This document shows, piece by piece, positions 9,512-17,704 of a stretch of 64,000 nt of DNA (position 1 is its first letter; each line of letters starts with the position of its first letter). This DNA comes from FEN-1350 sp964643355 (lineage in GTDB: Bacteria > Planctomycetota > Phycisphaerae > Sedimentisphaerales > Anaerohalosphaeraceae). The stretch covers positions 47,855-111,854 of the forward strand of contig CAZXPW010000007.1 in NCBI GenBank assembly GCA_964643355.1, read 5' to 3'. The notes below the pieces were generated by a model that worked only from the letters and a program-made list of their open reading frames with translations, searched no databases and was not told the origin of the DNA. Both the position numbers and the translations under genes were made by a program.

Positions 9512-10345
9512 ATGAAGAGCAAACGCGGTTTTACGCTGATTGAGTTGTTGGTTGTCGTGGCGATTATTTCGATTTTGCTGGCGATTGTGGTTCCGGCACT
9601 GGGAAAAGCCAAGGAATTGGTCAAAAAGGCGATCTGTAAAAATAATGTTCGTCAGCAATGTCTGGGGACGATCCTGTATTCGGAAAACAATGAAGGATGG
9701 GTTCCAACGGTTCCGACGGGCAACTGGTTCTGGGATGTCAGTTTCTGGAGTACCAACGAAATCGGCCGCGAATCGGGGATTGATTATAAGTCGTTTTTCT
9801 GCCCGGTGAACCGGATCAAAAGTCCCGAAGACGCCCGATACTGGCAATTTTCGTGGGTGTACACCTGGGGGGTGGATCTCCATTCGCCACAACAGCGGCG
9901 CGACGAGTCCGTCTTGACCCTGGCCCAGCAAAAAGCTCATTTTCGCGTCTTGCCGTTTATTTACATGTTTGAGCGTCTGGATCCGGTGACCAAGGTTTCC
10001 CGATTGCCCGACAAGCTTGAGACGGGCGAAAAGCCGAACTGGATCAGCAAGATTTCCGGTTTGAAGAATGCCTCGGCCGCCATCATGATCATGGATGCCG
10101 TGATCAGCCAAAACGGAGCGGAGGCCGATTCGAATTTTGCCTTTATCACGGCGGGAGGTTCGATGGCGGATTTTGGAATTCCAGACGCTACCAATCATTT
10201 GACCAAACGGACTTATCCGGGGAAACCTTCGAATTACTTTATTCCGGAAGGGGCAAATATCGGATTTGCCGACGGTCATGTGGAAGCCAGGCCCTTCGAC
10301 CAAATGAAGCGTCGATTGACCTGGGGACAAGTATTCTGGTGGTGA
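9512..10345 (+). CDS. type II secretion/prepilin-like protein with N-terminal cleavage motif
   Basis: This is a 277-residue protein starting MKSKRGFTLIELLVVVAII, a type IV prepilin/pseudopilin leader (cleavage after G, N-methylated F) followed by the hydrophobic helix. The rest carries DUF1559-like planctomycete features: alternating Trp/Gly regions and the C-terminal GANIGFADGHVEAR motif (xGHVxxR). Such proteins are exported and often numerous in Phycisphaerae; their exact job is unclear. AGAAAGG lies before the ATG at 9512, which is preferred over the upstream in-frame ATG at 9461. It sits between a XylR-type regulator and a GH127 gene and may be expressed with them. Confidence 0.88.
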   Translation: MKSKRGFTLIELLVVVAIISILLAIVVPALGKAKELVKKAICKNNVRQQCLGTILYSENNEGWVPTVPTGNWFWDVSFWSTNEIGRESGIDYKSFFCPVNRIKSPEDARYWQFSWVYTWGVDLHSPQQRRDESVLTLAQQKAHFRVLPFIYMFERLDPVTKVSRLPDKLETGEKPNWISKISGLKNASAAIMIMDAVISQNGAEADSNFAFITAGGSMADFGIPDATNHLTKRTYPGKPSNYFIPEGANIGFADGHVEARPFDQMKRRLTWGQVFWW

Positions 10346-10500
10346 TCCGTTCTTAATTACACGGTTAGGATATCGGGCCGAAAATTCTGGGATTCTCAGT
10401 AGGCGACCGTACTCGTTGTTTTTTGAGGCCGGACTGCCTACTTCGTTGCACGGGAGAGTGTACAATCGATACGGTTCAGGAAGACAGACGGAGACCATCT

Positions 10501-13191
10501 ATGAAGTTCATGGTAGGTTCCATCCAGATCGTGTTATCTCTATGTTTGGTCGTCTATGCCCAGCCGAGTCCGTCGGCCGTCCCATCCCAGCCGGATAGCG
10601 CCAGTCCCATCAATCTGGCCGCCGTAGCCGCGCCTTCGAGTTCCTATGTATCCGGAGATACGACGCTTGCGGCGCTGAATGACGGCAATACGCCCCGCAA
10701 CTCCGCCGACAATCGACGAGGATCCTATGGCAACTGGAATCGCACCGGGACGCAATGGGTTCAGTATGACTGGAGCAAACCCATCAGCACCCAGAAGATC
10801 GATGTGTACTGGTGGAATGATAATCGGGGCGTACGGAATCCAAAGGCTTGTCGGCTTCTGTTTTGGGATGGCGGCCAGTTTATCGCCGTTAAAAACGCGG
10901 TTGGATTGGGAGTCGCCAGGGATCAGTTCAATACGACGACTTTTGACGAAGTCCAAACCGACAAGCTGCGCCTGGAGATTGATTCCGACGAAATATTTTC
11001 CACCGGGATTCTGGAATGGAGGGTGTATGATTCGGGCAAGTCGCCGGAGTTTCCGCCGACCGTATCAGCGGGGGTCGATCGAACAGTTGTGGTTGGCGGC
11101 AAAACTTGGTTGTCCGGAACGCTCAAAACTCTCAAGCCGGCCGCCCAAACCCGAGTGATTTGGAGCAAGGAAACCGGCCCGGGCAATGTCACTTTCGAGA
11201 ATCCCAACCAGACGGCGACAACGGCGGAATTTTCCTCGCCCGGCGAGTATGTCCTGAAACTGACGGCGGGAGAAGGCCAACTCAGCGGGTCGTCGGTTCT
11301 GAAGGTTTCCGCGATCGCTCCGGCGCCCCGGATGCACTTCCAGCCGATCCGTACAAGACGATATTCCGTTGACAGTCCCCTCTGGAGCAATCGAGTCAAA
11401 GCCCTGATTGTCAACTGGATCCCGCACTGCATCGCCAAGATTAACGATCCGGCCCTGAGGGAAGGGGGGATCAATAATTTCATCGACGCGGCCAATAAAC
11501 TGCAAGGCAAGCCCTACCAGCGACATCGAGGGTATGTGTTCTCCAATGCCTGGGTACACAATACCCTGGAAGCGATTTGTATCGCGGCGATGGTCGATCC
11601 CCAAGGCGACGCCGAGATCATCAAGGCCCAGCAGGACATGAAGGCGACGCTGGAAGACTGGATCCCCAAGATTCTGGCGGCCCAGGAACCGGATGGGTAT
11701 TTGCACACGGCCTATACGATCGGAGGACAGAAGCGATGGTCCCAGAAACACGATCACGAAGGATATACGGCCGGATATTTTCTTGAAGCTGCGATCGCTC
11801 ACCATGTCCTGACCGACGGCGCCGATCTGCGACTGTATGATGCGGCCAAGAAATTGGCCGACTGCTGGGATACTCACCTCGGTCCGGCTCCGAAGCAATA
11901 TTGGTATGACGGCCATCAGGCGATGGAAATGGCCCTGGTCCGATTCGGCCGGTTCGTCAACGAAGTGGAAGGTTCCGGCAAGGGAGATCGATATATCACC
12001 CTGGCCAAATTTCTGATGGACAGCCGCAAGAACGGCGAGGAGTACGACCAAAGTCACCGGCCGGTTACCCAGCAGTATGAAGCCGTAGGCCATGCCGTCC
12101 GCGCGTTGTATTCCTATACGGGGATGAGCTACATTGCCCTGGAGACCGGCGATCTGGATTATCAAAGCGCCGTCATGTCCCTCTGGGATAACATCATCAA
12201 TAAAAAATATTATGTTACCGGTGGCGTCGGCAGCGGCGAGACCTCCGAGGGCTTTGGTCCGAATTATTCGCTGCGACAAAACGGATACTGCGAGGCCTGT
12301 TCCAGTTGCGGTCAGGTGTTCTTCCAACACAACCTGAATCGGATGTGGCAGGATGCCCGTTATGCGGATCTGGCCGAGGAAACGCTTTACAACGCGCTGC
12401 TGGGATCGATCGACTTTGAGGGGAAAAATTTCTATTATGACAACGCGCTGGATTCGTATGGAAGTCGATACGATTGGCATGTCTGTCCCTGCTGTGTGGG
12501 CAATATCCCGCGAACGCTTCTGATGCTCCCGACCTGGATGTATGCCCGCAGCGACGATGGAATCGTGATCAGCCAGTTTGTCGGAAGTCGGGTGAAGATC
12601 GAAGATATCGGGGGCACGACAGTGGAAATGATCCAGACAACGGATTATCCCTGGAACGGCAAGGTCAGAATCACCGTCAATCCAGCGGTTGAGACGAGTT
12701 TCACCGTCAGGATCCGCGTCCCCGATCGCAGCGTCAGCGAATTGTACACGAGCGTTCCGGAGTCCAACGGGATCGTATCCATGGCCCTGAACGGATCGGC
12801 CGTTACTCCGAAGATTGAAAATGGGTATGCCCTGATCACCCGAACCTGGAAATCCGCAGACACGATCGATCTGGAGCTTCCGATGAAGGTTCAGCGGATC
12901 AAGGCGATCGACAAGGTGGCCGCTACCCGGGGCCGCGTGGCTCTCCAATATGGCCCGATGATCTATTGTGTGGAGCGGGCCGACCAGGAACTGAACAAAG
13001 TACTTAGCCCGAATGCGGACCTGACAACCGAATGGAAGTCGGATTTGCTGGGGGGGATTGTGGTGATCCGGGGTGCATGGGCCGACGGTTCTCCGTTGAC
13101 CGCGATTCCCTATTACATCCGAGACAATCGAAATACCGGCGGGCCCCGGAGCCGTTCATTGAATTCTACGGTCTGGCTTCGAGACCAATAA
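10501..13191 (+). CDS. secreted GH127-family glycosidase with discoidin-like and PKD-like domains
   Basis: This is an 896-residue secreted enzyme: a signal peptide (residues 1-20), a discoidin/F5-8 type C-like domain (about 40-180; NWNRTGTQWVQYDWSKP and the later LRLEID), a PKD/Ig-like domain (about 185-275; TVSAGVDRTVVVGGKTWLSG), then a GH127 catalytic domain (about 285-890). GH127 enzymes are beta-L-arabinofuranosidases with a Zn-bound cysteine nucleophile. The matching residues are visible: E583 as likely acid/base, E598 and C600 in YCEAC, and C664-C665 in CPCC (nucleophile plus ligand). GGAGA precedes the ATG at 10501. Activity on plant or algal arabinan or glycoprotein sugars is inferred from the family. 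Confidence 0.9.
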   Translation: MKFMVGSIQIVLSLCLVVYAQPSPSAVPSQPDSASPINLAAVAAPSSSYVSGDTTLAALNDGNTPRNSADNRRGSYGNWNRTGTQWVQYDWSKPISTQKIDVYWWNDNRGVRNPKACRLLFWDGGQFIAVKNAVGLGVARDQFNTTTFDEVQTDKLRLEIDSDEIFSTGILEWRVYDSGKSPEFPPTVSAGVDRTVVVGGKTWLSGTLKTLKPAAQTRVIWSKETGPGNVTFENPNQTATTAEFSSPGEYVLKLTAGEGQLSGSSVLKVSAIAPAPRMHFQPIRTRRYSVDSPLWSNRVKALIVNWIPHCIAKINDPALREGGINNFIDAANKLQGKPYQRHRGYVFSNAWVHNTLEAICIAAMVDPQGDAEIIKAQQDMKATLEDWIPKILAAQEPDGYLHTAYTIGGQKRWSQKHDHEGYTAGYFLEAAIAHHVLTDGADLRLYDAAKKLADCWDTHLGPAPKQYWYDGHQAMEMALVRFGRFVNEVEGSGKGDRYITLAKFLMDSRKNGEEYDQSHRPVTQQYEAVGHAVRALYSYTGMSYIALETGDLDYQSAVMSLWDNIINKKYYVTGGVGSGETSEGFGPNYSLRQNGYCEACSSCGQVFFQHNLNRMWQDARYADLAEETLYNALLGSIDFEGKNFYYDNALDSYGSRYDWHVCPCCVGNIPRTLLMLPTWMYARSDDGIVISQFVGSRVKIEDIGGTTVEMIQTTDYPWNGKVRITVNPAVETSFTVRIRVPDRSVSELYTSVPESNGIVSMALNGSAVTPKIENGYALITRTWKSADTIDLELPMKVQRIKAIDKVAATRGRVALQYGPMIYCVERADQELNKVLSPNADLTTEWKSDLLGGIVVIRGAWADGSPLTAIPYYIRDNRNTGGPRSRSLNSTVWLRDQ

Positions 13192-13236
13192 CCCGCTTGC
13201 CCGATCCAACAAAGTCGAAAAAGTCGGACTTGCCCC

Positions 13237-13266
13237 TTGACGAATCCGGCAGCGATCCGGTATGAT
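13237..13266 (+). promoter_or_regulatory. sigma-70-like promoter upstream of the HEAT-like gene
   Basis: TTGACG (13237-13242) and TATGAT (13261-13266) are 18 bases apart. The expected start near 13274 gives a leader of about 113 bases to the ATG at 13387. Confidence 0.55.
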
Positions 13267-13386
13267 CGTGGATATCTGCAGGATGTGGGAGGTGGATTTC
13301 GCATGAATGCCGCTTCGTTGAGATGATCCATTCTCCTATTCCGAATGATCGTGTTGATTGATAATGTATTGGGCAAGGAAGCTGGT

Positions 13387-13884
13387 ATGCAATCCAAGAA
13401 GACAAACTCGCCGGATCCGAAACGGGATGCGGAAGCCATTGAGCTTCTACGGAAGCTTCGGGAGAAGATGTTTTCGAGGGATATCTCGTCGGCGAGGTTG
13501 GCGGCGCGGAATCTTTCCTGGCTGCAGGAGGATGGTCTGGCGATTCTCAAAGAGGCCTTATTCGGCAATTACCCCAATACGGCCAAAAAGGCGGCGGCTT
13601 ATGGCCTGAGAAGCATGAAGGGACGAATGAAAAAGATCGCCATGGAAGTCCTCGAACAGGGGTTGAATTCCCAGGACCGGATCCTTCAGGAGATTTGCTC
13701 CAAATCCATATCTCTTTCGAAGGGCGAAACCCCGGTTCGGCCTCCGCGGCGAGGGCCAAGTCGGGGTAAACGGGTCATCCGGGATATTCATAATCAGCGG
13801 AATACCGGTTCCCCGCAGTATACTGCTGCCCGCGGCCGGAAACCGTATCCGGGTTCGACCAACAAGCCGAATGGACGGTACTGA
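13387..13884 (+). CDS. HEAT-repeat-like small protein with basic C-terminal tail
   Basis: This is a 165-residue cytosolic-looking protein. Residues about 15-105 form helical pairs resembling HEAT repeats (SARLAARNLSWL, GNYPNTAKKAAAYGLRSM, MKKIAMEVLEQGL). The last 55 residues are rich in Arg, Lys, Pro and Gly (RPPRRGPSRGKR and onward), a disordered basic tail that could bind nucleic acid. AGGAAG precedes the ATG at 13387. I do not recognise a named family beyond the repeat type. It stands alone between a GH127 gene and a LamG gene with its own promoter. Function unknown; a nucleic-acid or ribosome-associated role is only inference. Confidence 0.7.
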   Translation: MQSKKTNSPDPKRDAEAIELLRKLREKMFSRDISSARLAARNLSWLQEDGLAILKEALFGNYPNTAKKAAAYGLRSMKGRMKKIAMEVLEQGLNSQDRILQEICSKSISLSKGETPVRPPRRGPSRGKRVIRDIHNQRNTGSPQYTAARGRKPYPGSTNKPNGRY

Positions 13885-13933
13885 AAAGAGGAACGGAATG
13901 CGTTCGTGAATTGGTTAAAGAAAAACGCAAAAC

Positions 13934-13966
13934 GATCTTGTTTTTCGTTGCAAGATCCTGTATAAT
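13934..13966 (+). promoter_or_regulatory. promoter of the LamG gene overlapped by an inverted repeat
   Basis: TTGTTT (13938-13943) and TATAAT (13961-13966) are 17 bases apart. An inverted repeat, GATCTTG (13934-13940) and CAAGATC (13951-13957), straddles the -35 and fills the spacer, as a repressor operator might. The leader to the ATG at 14148 is about 175 bases. Confidence 0.65.
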
Positions 13967-14147
13967 ACCGGATGTTGACTGTGGAGAGGGTTTGCGGAGA
14001 GGAGAAGATACTATCCGCACAATGCAGACAGGGATATTGTTTGTTGTTGATCGTAACACTGGATTGGAGAGTGAATGGACAGCGTAGAGTCATTCCGAAC
14101 AATAAAAACCTACAGGAATTTAAATCTCACATTGTGGAGGAAACAAG

Positions 14148-16271
14148 ATGAAAAAGTGGATGATTGTGTGTTTGGTTTTGGTGGTTGGGGCAATGCAGGT
14201 GCAAGGCGCCATCGTGCACCGGTATGGAATGAACGACCCCAATGACTCGGTGGGTACGGCCAATGGCGTACTGGTCAACGGGACCGGTAATTCCAAGTTT
14301 GTCAGCGGCCAGTTGACTTTGGCGGGTGGCGGTACTTCCGGAAACGCCGGGACGGATTACCTCGATCTGCCGAACGGCATTATTTCGGCTCTCGGTACCC
14401 AGGCGACCTTCGAGACATGGACGACATGGACTTCCGGCGGAATGTGGTGCCGCATTTGGGATTTGGGCGCCAGCGACTGCGGGGAAAATCTCTCCTGTAG
14501 CAGCGGGAACTCCCGTTACATGTTCCTGAGCCCTCATGGCGGAGCGAATTTGTTGCGCTGCGGCATCAATATGCCGATTCCCTCGCGGGTGGAGAATGTG
14601 GTCGATGGTCCCGCTCTGTTGACGGCGAATGTCGAACAACATGTCGTCATTACTTATGATGAAGGCGCCGGGCAATTCAAGATGTATCTGAACGGCGAGC
14701 AGGTTGCTCAGAATGTCATCCCCGCGGGATTTACCCTGGCCGCGATGAATGACTTCAACAATTGGCTCGGTCGGTCTCAATGGCCGGATCCGATGTACGG
14801 CGGATCGTATAATGAATTCCGCATTTACAATCATGCCATGACCTCCGCGGAAGTGGCGGCCAGCTTGGTTGCCGGTACGGAAGTCTCCATTGCCACGCAA
14901 CTCAGTCCGGCGGATCAGGAAACGGGCGTATCCGCGACGCCGACTCTGACCTGGGCGTCCGGTTTTATTCCGGCCGACTATACCGGTAAGGCATTCCGGC
15001 TGTATCTGAGCCAGAACCAGGCCGATGTCCAGAACGGCGCCCCGGCGGCAATGGTGGGCGATATAACCAACACTTCTTACACCGTGCCCGCCGGTACCCC
15101 GCTGGCCAAGGATGCGACCTACTACTGGCGCGTGGATGAAAAGTTCACCATTCCCGGCAATACGGACCCGAATTTCGCCGTCGGCGCCGTACGAAGTTTC
15201 GAGACGGTTAAGACCGTTCCGGTTCTGACGACCTCCGCTCCGTTTGTGATGACCGGAAGCGATTGTTCGCTGGTCGTGAACATCACCTCGGCGTCTCCGG
15301 TTGCTACGGTTCAGTGGTTTACTGCCGCGGACAACACGCCGGTAACCGAAGGCGGCAAGATTTCGATTATCAATACCGCCACAAAATCGACCCTGAAGAT
15401 CAGCGGAGCGACCGCGGCGGACCGAGCGTCGTATTATTGCAAAGTGACCAATGCCGCCGGTACTACGCAGTCGGCTAACCTGCTGGCCGATATCCGTTCG
15501 GGGCTCATTCACCAGTACACCTTTAATGATGGAACCGCCAACGATTCGGTCGGTACCGCCCATGGAACGGTGAACGGGACCCAAATCAAGATCGAAGGCG
15601 GTAAGGCGATTTTCCCGCGGTTGACCACGGATTATATTGCCCTTCCTCCCAGGATGGTCACGCCTCTGAAGAGCTTTACCATCATGTTTTGGATTACCTC
15701 GGGCGCCAATGAATGGTCGCGTGTGTTCGACTTCGGCAAGACCTCCGGCGCAAACGGCGTCAACTACTTCTTCTATGCCCCGCCCGGTCGATTTGCCATT
15801 AAGGATGCCAGTACCGAACAGACCTGTAACGGTCCGGCTCCGGCCGTGAGCGCAGATATCATTACCGGGACTGTGACGCATGTCGCCTGTATTTATGACA
15901 CCGATAGCGCCGCCACACCCACGATGCGGTTGTACACCAATGGCGTGTTGAGCGCCACGCGAACGAATTGCTTTGCGATGAGCGTTGTCGATGATATCGA
16001 GTGCTGGCTTGGCCGGTCTCATTACACAAGCGATCCGGGATTCAAGGGCACGATCGACGAGTTCCGCATCTACGACTATCCCATCTCGGGTCCGTGGATT
16101 GAGGCGGCGTATAAGGCCGGTCCCAACGCATTCCCGACGGACGCCTGCAATGTGAAGTCTGCATATGACTTCACGGGCGACTGCAAAGTTACTCTGGAAG
16201 ACTTTGCGATTTTCGCCGGCGAATGGATGAAGTGCGGTCTGTATTCTTGTGGAATCGGATCGGGGATCTGA
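14148..16271 (+). CDS. secreted double-LamG protein with FN3/Ig-like domains and dockerin-like tail
   Basis: This is a 707-residue exported protein. The order is: signal peptide (1-20), LamG/concanavalin-like domain 1 (about 22-245), an FN3-like domain (about 248-360; TYYWRVDEKF), an Ig-like domain (about 362-450; DRASYYCKVTNAAG), LamG domain 2 (about 452-655), and a dockerin-like end with DFTGDCKVTLEDFAIFAGEW near 675-695. LamG domains bind glycans; the tail may attach the protein to another component or to the cell surface. GGAGG precedes the ATG. The gene has a strong -10 box and a terminator at 16331-16363, so it is probably monocistronic. The low density of charged residues and many Thr, Ser and Asn fit a secreted surface protein. 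Confidence 0.88.
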   Translation: MKKWMIVCLVLVVGAMQVQGAIVHRYGMNDPNDSVGTANGVLVNGTGNSKFVSGQLTLAGGGTSGNAGTDYLDLPNGIISALGTQATFETWTTWTSGGMWCRIWDLGASDCGENLSCSSGNSRYMFLSPHGGANLLRCGINMPIPSRVENVVDGPALLTANVEQHVVITYDEGAGQFKMYLNGEQVAQNVIPAGFTLAAMNDFNNWLGRSQWPDPMYGGSYNEFRIYNHAMTSAEVAASLVAGTEVSIATQLSPADQETGVSATPTLTWASGFIPADYTGKAFRLYLSQNQADVQNGAPAAMVGDITNTSYTVPAGTPLAKDATYYWRVDEKFTIPGNTDPNFAVGAVRSFETVKTVPVLTTSAPFVMTGSDCSLVVNITSASPVATVQWFTAADNTPVTEGGKISIINTATKSTLKISGATAADRASYYCKVTNAAGTTQSANLLADIRSGLIHQYTFNDGTANDSVGTAHGTVNGTQIKIEGGKAIFPRLTTDYIALPPRMVTPLKSFTIMFWITSGANEWSRVFDFGKTSGANGVNYFFYAPPGRFAIKDASTEQTCNGPAPAVSADIITGTVTHVACIYDTDSAATPTMRLYTNGVLSATRTNCFAMSVVDDIECWLGRSHYTSDPGFKGTIDEFRIYDYPISGPWIEAAYKAGPNAFPTDACNVKSAYDFTGDCKVTLEDFAIFAGEWMKCGLYSCGIGSGI

Positions 16272-16330
16272 TCCCGATGCGATAGGCCGGAACGGATCAA
16301 GTCGTCCGGATTGTATCGATGAGTACATTC

Positions 16331-16363
16331 GGGGCCTGCGGCCGCAATCCGCGGGCCCCTTTC
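16331..16363 (+). terminator. Rho-independent terminator of the LamG gene
   Basis: GGGGCCTGCGG pairs with CCGCGGGCCCC (one G-U-type mismatch) around a 7-base loop, followed by TTT. It lies 60 bases after the stop of the LamG gene and before the tRNA promoter. Confidence 0.75.
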
Positions 16364-16391
16364 GTATTACCGAAAAATTTTGGATTGCCGC

Positions 16392-16419
16392 TTGATTTTT
16401 TTGGGAACTGTGGGATAAT
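16392..16419 (+). promoter_or_regulatory. promoter of the tRNA-Val/tRNA-Lys pair
   Basis: TTGATT (16392-16397) and GATAAT (16414-16419) are separated by 16 bases. The expected start near 16426 is 10 bases before tRNA-Val. Confidence 0.65.
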
Positions 16420-16435
16420 CCCGGTTTAGTTTTTA

Positions 16436-16509
16436 GGGCGGTTAGCTCAGTCGGCTAGAGCGCTTGCTCGACATGCAAGAGGTCACAAGTTCAAGTCTTG
16501 TACCGCCCA
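16436..16509 (+). tRNA. tRNA-Val (GAC)
   Basis: A 74-base cloverleaf: acceptor stem GGGCGGT/ACCGCCC with discriminator A, a D arm with TAGCTCAGTCGG, anticodon stem CTTGC/GCAAG with loop TCGACAT (anticodon GAC), and T arm GTTCAAGTC. CCA is not encoded. It is followed by tRNA-Lys after 41 bases. Confidence 0.93.
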
Positions 16510-16550
16510 TTTGAGATCGGGGGGATATTCGTTTTTTCCGGCTATTTCCC

Positions 16551-16623
<73 letters not shown>

Positions 16624-16682
16624 ATTTCCCCGTTTCATAATGGTTGGATGCATGGCAGACGGATAGGGCCGCCGTTGGGAAA

Positions 16683-17675
16683 TTATGGACGAGCCGGTTG
16701 TTGCGGCAGGAAAGGGAACAATTGCCGCAATTCTTCCGGCTTTGGCCGGCGGCCGTATTCGCAGATCTCAAAGGCCTCCGCATAGCGAATTTGTTTGCCG
16801 GCCTCGGGACCGTACAACTCAATCAGTTTGTTCCGGTAACGATTGGCGATATCGGCGTTTCGATTTCGCAGCCATCCCTGTTTCAATTCTTCCTGGCGTT
16901 TTTTCAGATCGGCCTCATCCTTCGGGACCGAACCGGGGCCCCCTTCGCAGCCGCCTTCAATGAACTGAGAGACGAGTTTGGACAGGGCCTCCATCTTTTT
17001 ATCGATGACCGAGTCGATGGACACGACAATATCCGGAGTGAAAGGGTTGGGTTTTTGAAATCCGTCCGAGGCATAGAGAAAAACCGGATTCTTTTTCAGC
17101 GGTTTGGTGTCCGGACAGAAAAACGGGACCGTGACCATATAGGCCGCATCCTGGACCAGAACGCCGGTGTAGCGATGATCGGGATGGTAGTCGTTGGTTC
17201 GAGGTCCAATGACAATATCGGCGTCCCAGTGGCGAATCAGACGCGTAAAAGTCCGACGGTTCTCGAGCGTCGGCTCAATCTCGCCGTCATGGATGTCCAG
17301 AACCTGAGCGGTTGTGCCCATGACCTTTGAGGCCTCCTGGACCTCGGCGGTTCGGCGCAAGGCCAGCGGACCTCCGGCTGTCTGCCAGTGTCCGATATCG
17401 CCATTGGTGGTCGAGACGAATTTGACATGATGGCCCTGCTCACTCCAAAGACAACCCAGACCGCCGGCGTCCAATTCACAATCATCGGGATGGGCTCCGA
17501 ATACAATGATCCGCAGTTTTCCGTCGTCTGCGGGCGGGGTTTCGGCCGCCAGGGCCATTGCGGTTACGGCTTCGACGGTTTTGGGGGCGTTCATCGTCAA
17601 ACAAGCAAAACCGAAAGATCCAGCCAGGACCAATCCGGCCAGAATCCCCCCGACAAATCCTGTCATCCGGTTCAT
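16683..17675 (-). CDS. secreted PIG-L/LmbE family deacetylase
   Basis: This is a 330-residue protein with an N-terminal signal or anchor (about 5-25) and a PIG-L domain (about 52-215). PIG-L enzymes remove acetyl groups from N-acetylglucosamine-type substrates with a metal bound by an AHPDD motif; here AHPDDCELDAGG (near residue 61) and the later YHPDHR are both present. GGGAGA lies 8 bases before the ATG. The gene follows the GH36-like gene by 29 bases and the C45-type gene before it, forming a three-gene minus-strand operon. An N-acylated sugar as substrate is likely; the exact one is unknown. Confidence 0.9.
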   Translation of the reverse strand: MNRMTGFVGGILAGLVLAGSFGFACLTMNAPKTVEAVTAMALAAETPPADDGKLRIIVFGAHPDDCELDAGGLGCLWSEQGHHVKFVSTTNGDIGHWQTAGGPLALRRTAEVQEASKVMGTTAQVLDIHDGEIEPTLENRRTFTRLIRHWDADIVIGPRTNDYHPDHRYTGVLVQDAAYMVTVPFFCPDTKPLKKNPVFLYASDGFQKPNPFTPDIVVSIDSVIDKKMEALSKLVSQFIEGGCEGGPGSVPKDEADLKKRQEELKQGWLRNRNADIANRYRNKLIELYGPEAGKQIRYAEAFEICEYGRRPKPEELRQLFPFLPQQPARP

Positions 17676-17704
17676 AAGAATTCTCCCTTCGAAAAAGTAA
17701 ACCT

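Noticed and set aside
11065..12948. 627-codon open frame on minus, opposite the GH127 gene
   Set aside because: It lies fully inside a well-supported enzyme gene and shows no recognisable domain.
14127..16328. 733-codon open frame on minus, opposite the LamG gene
   Set aside because: It mirrors the codon pattern of the plus-strand gene, has no ribosome-binding site, and its composition (His, Arg and Gly rich) is that of an antisense shadow.
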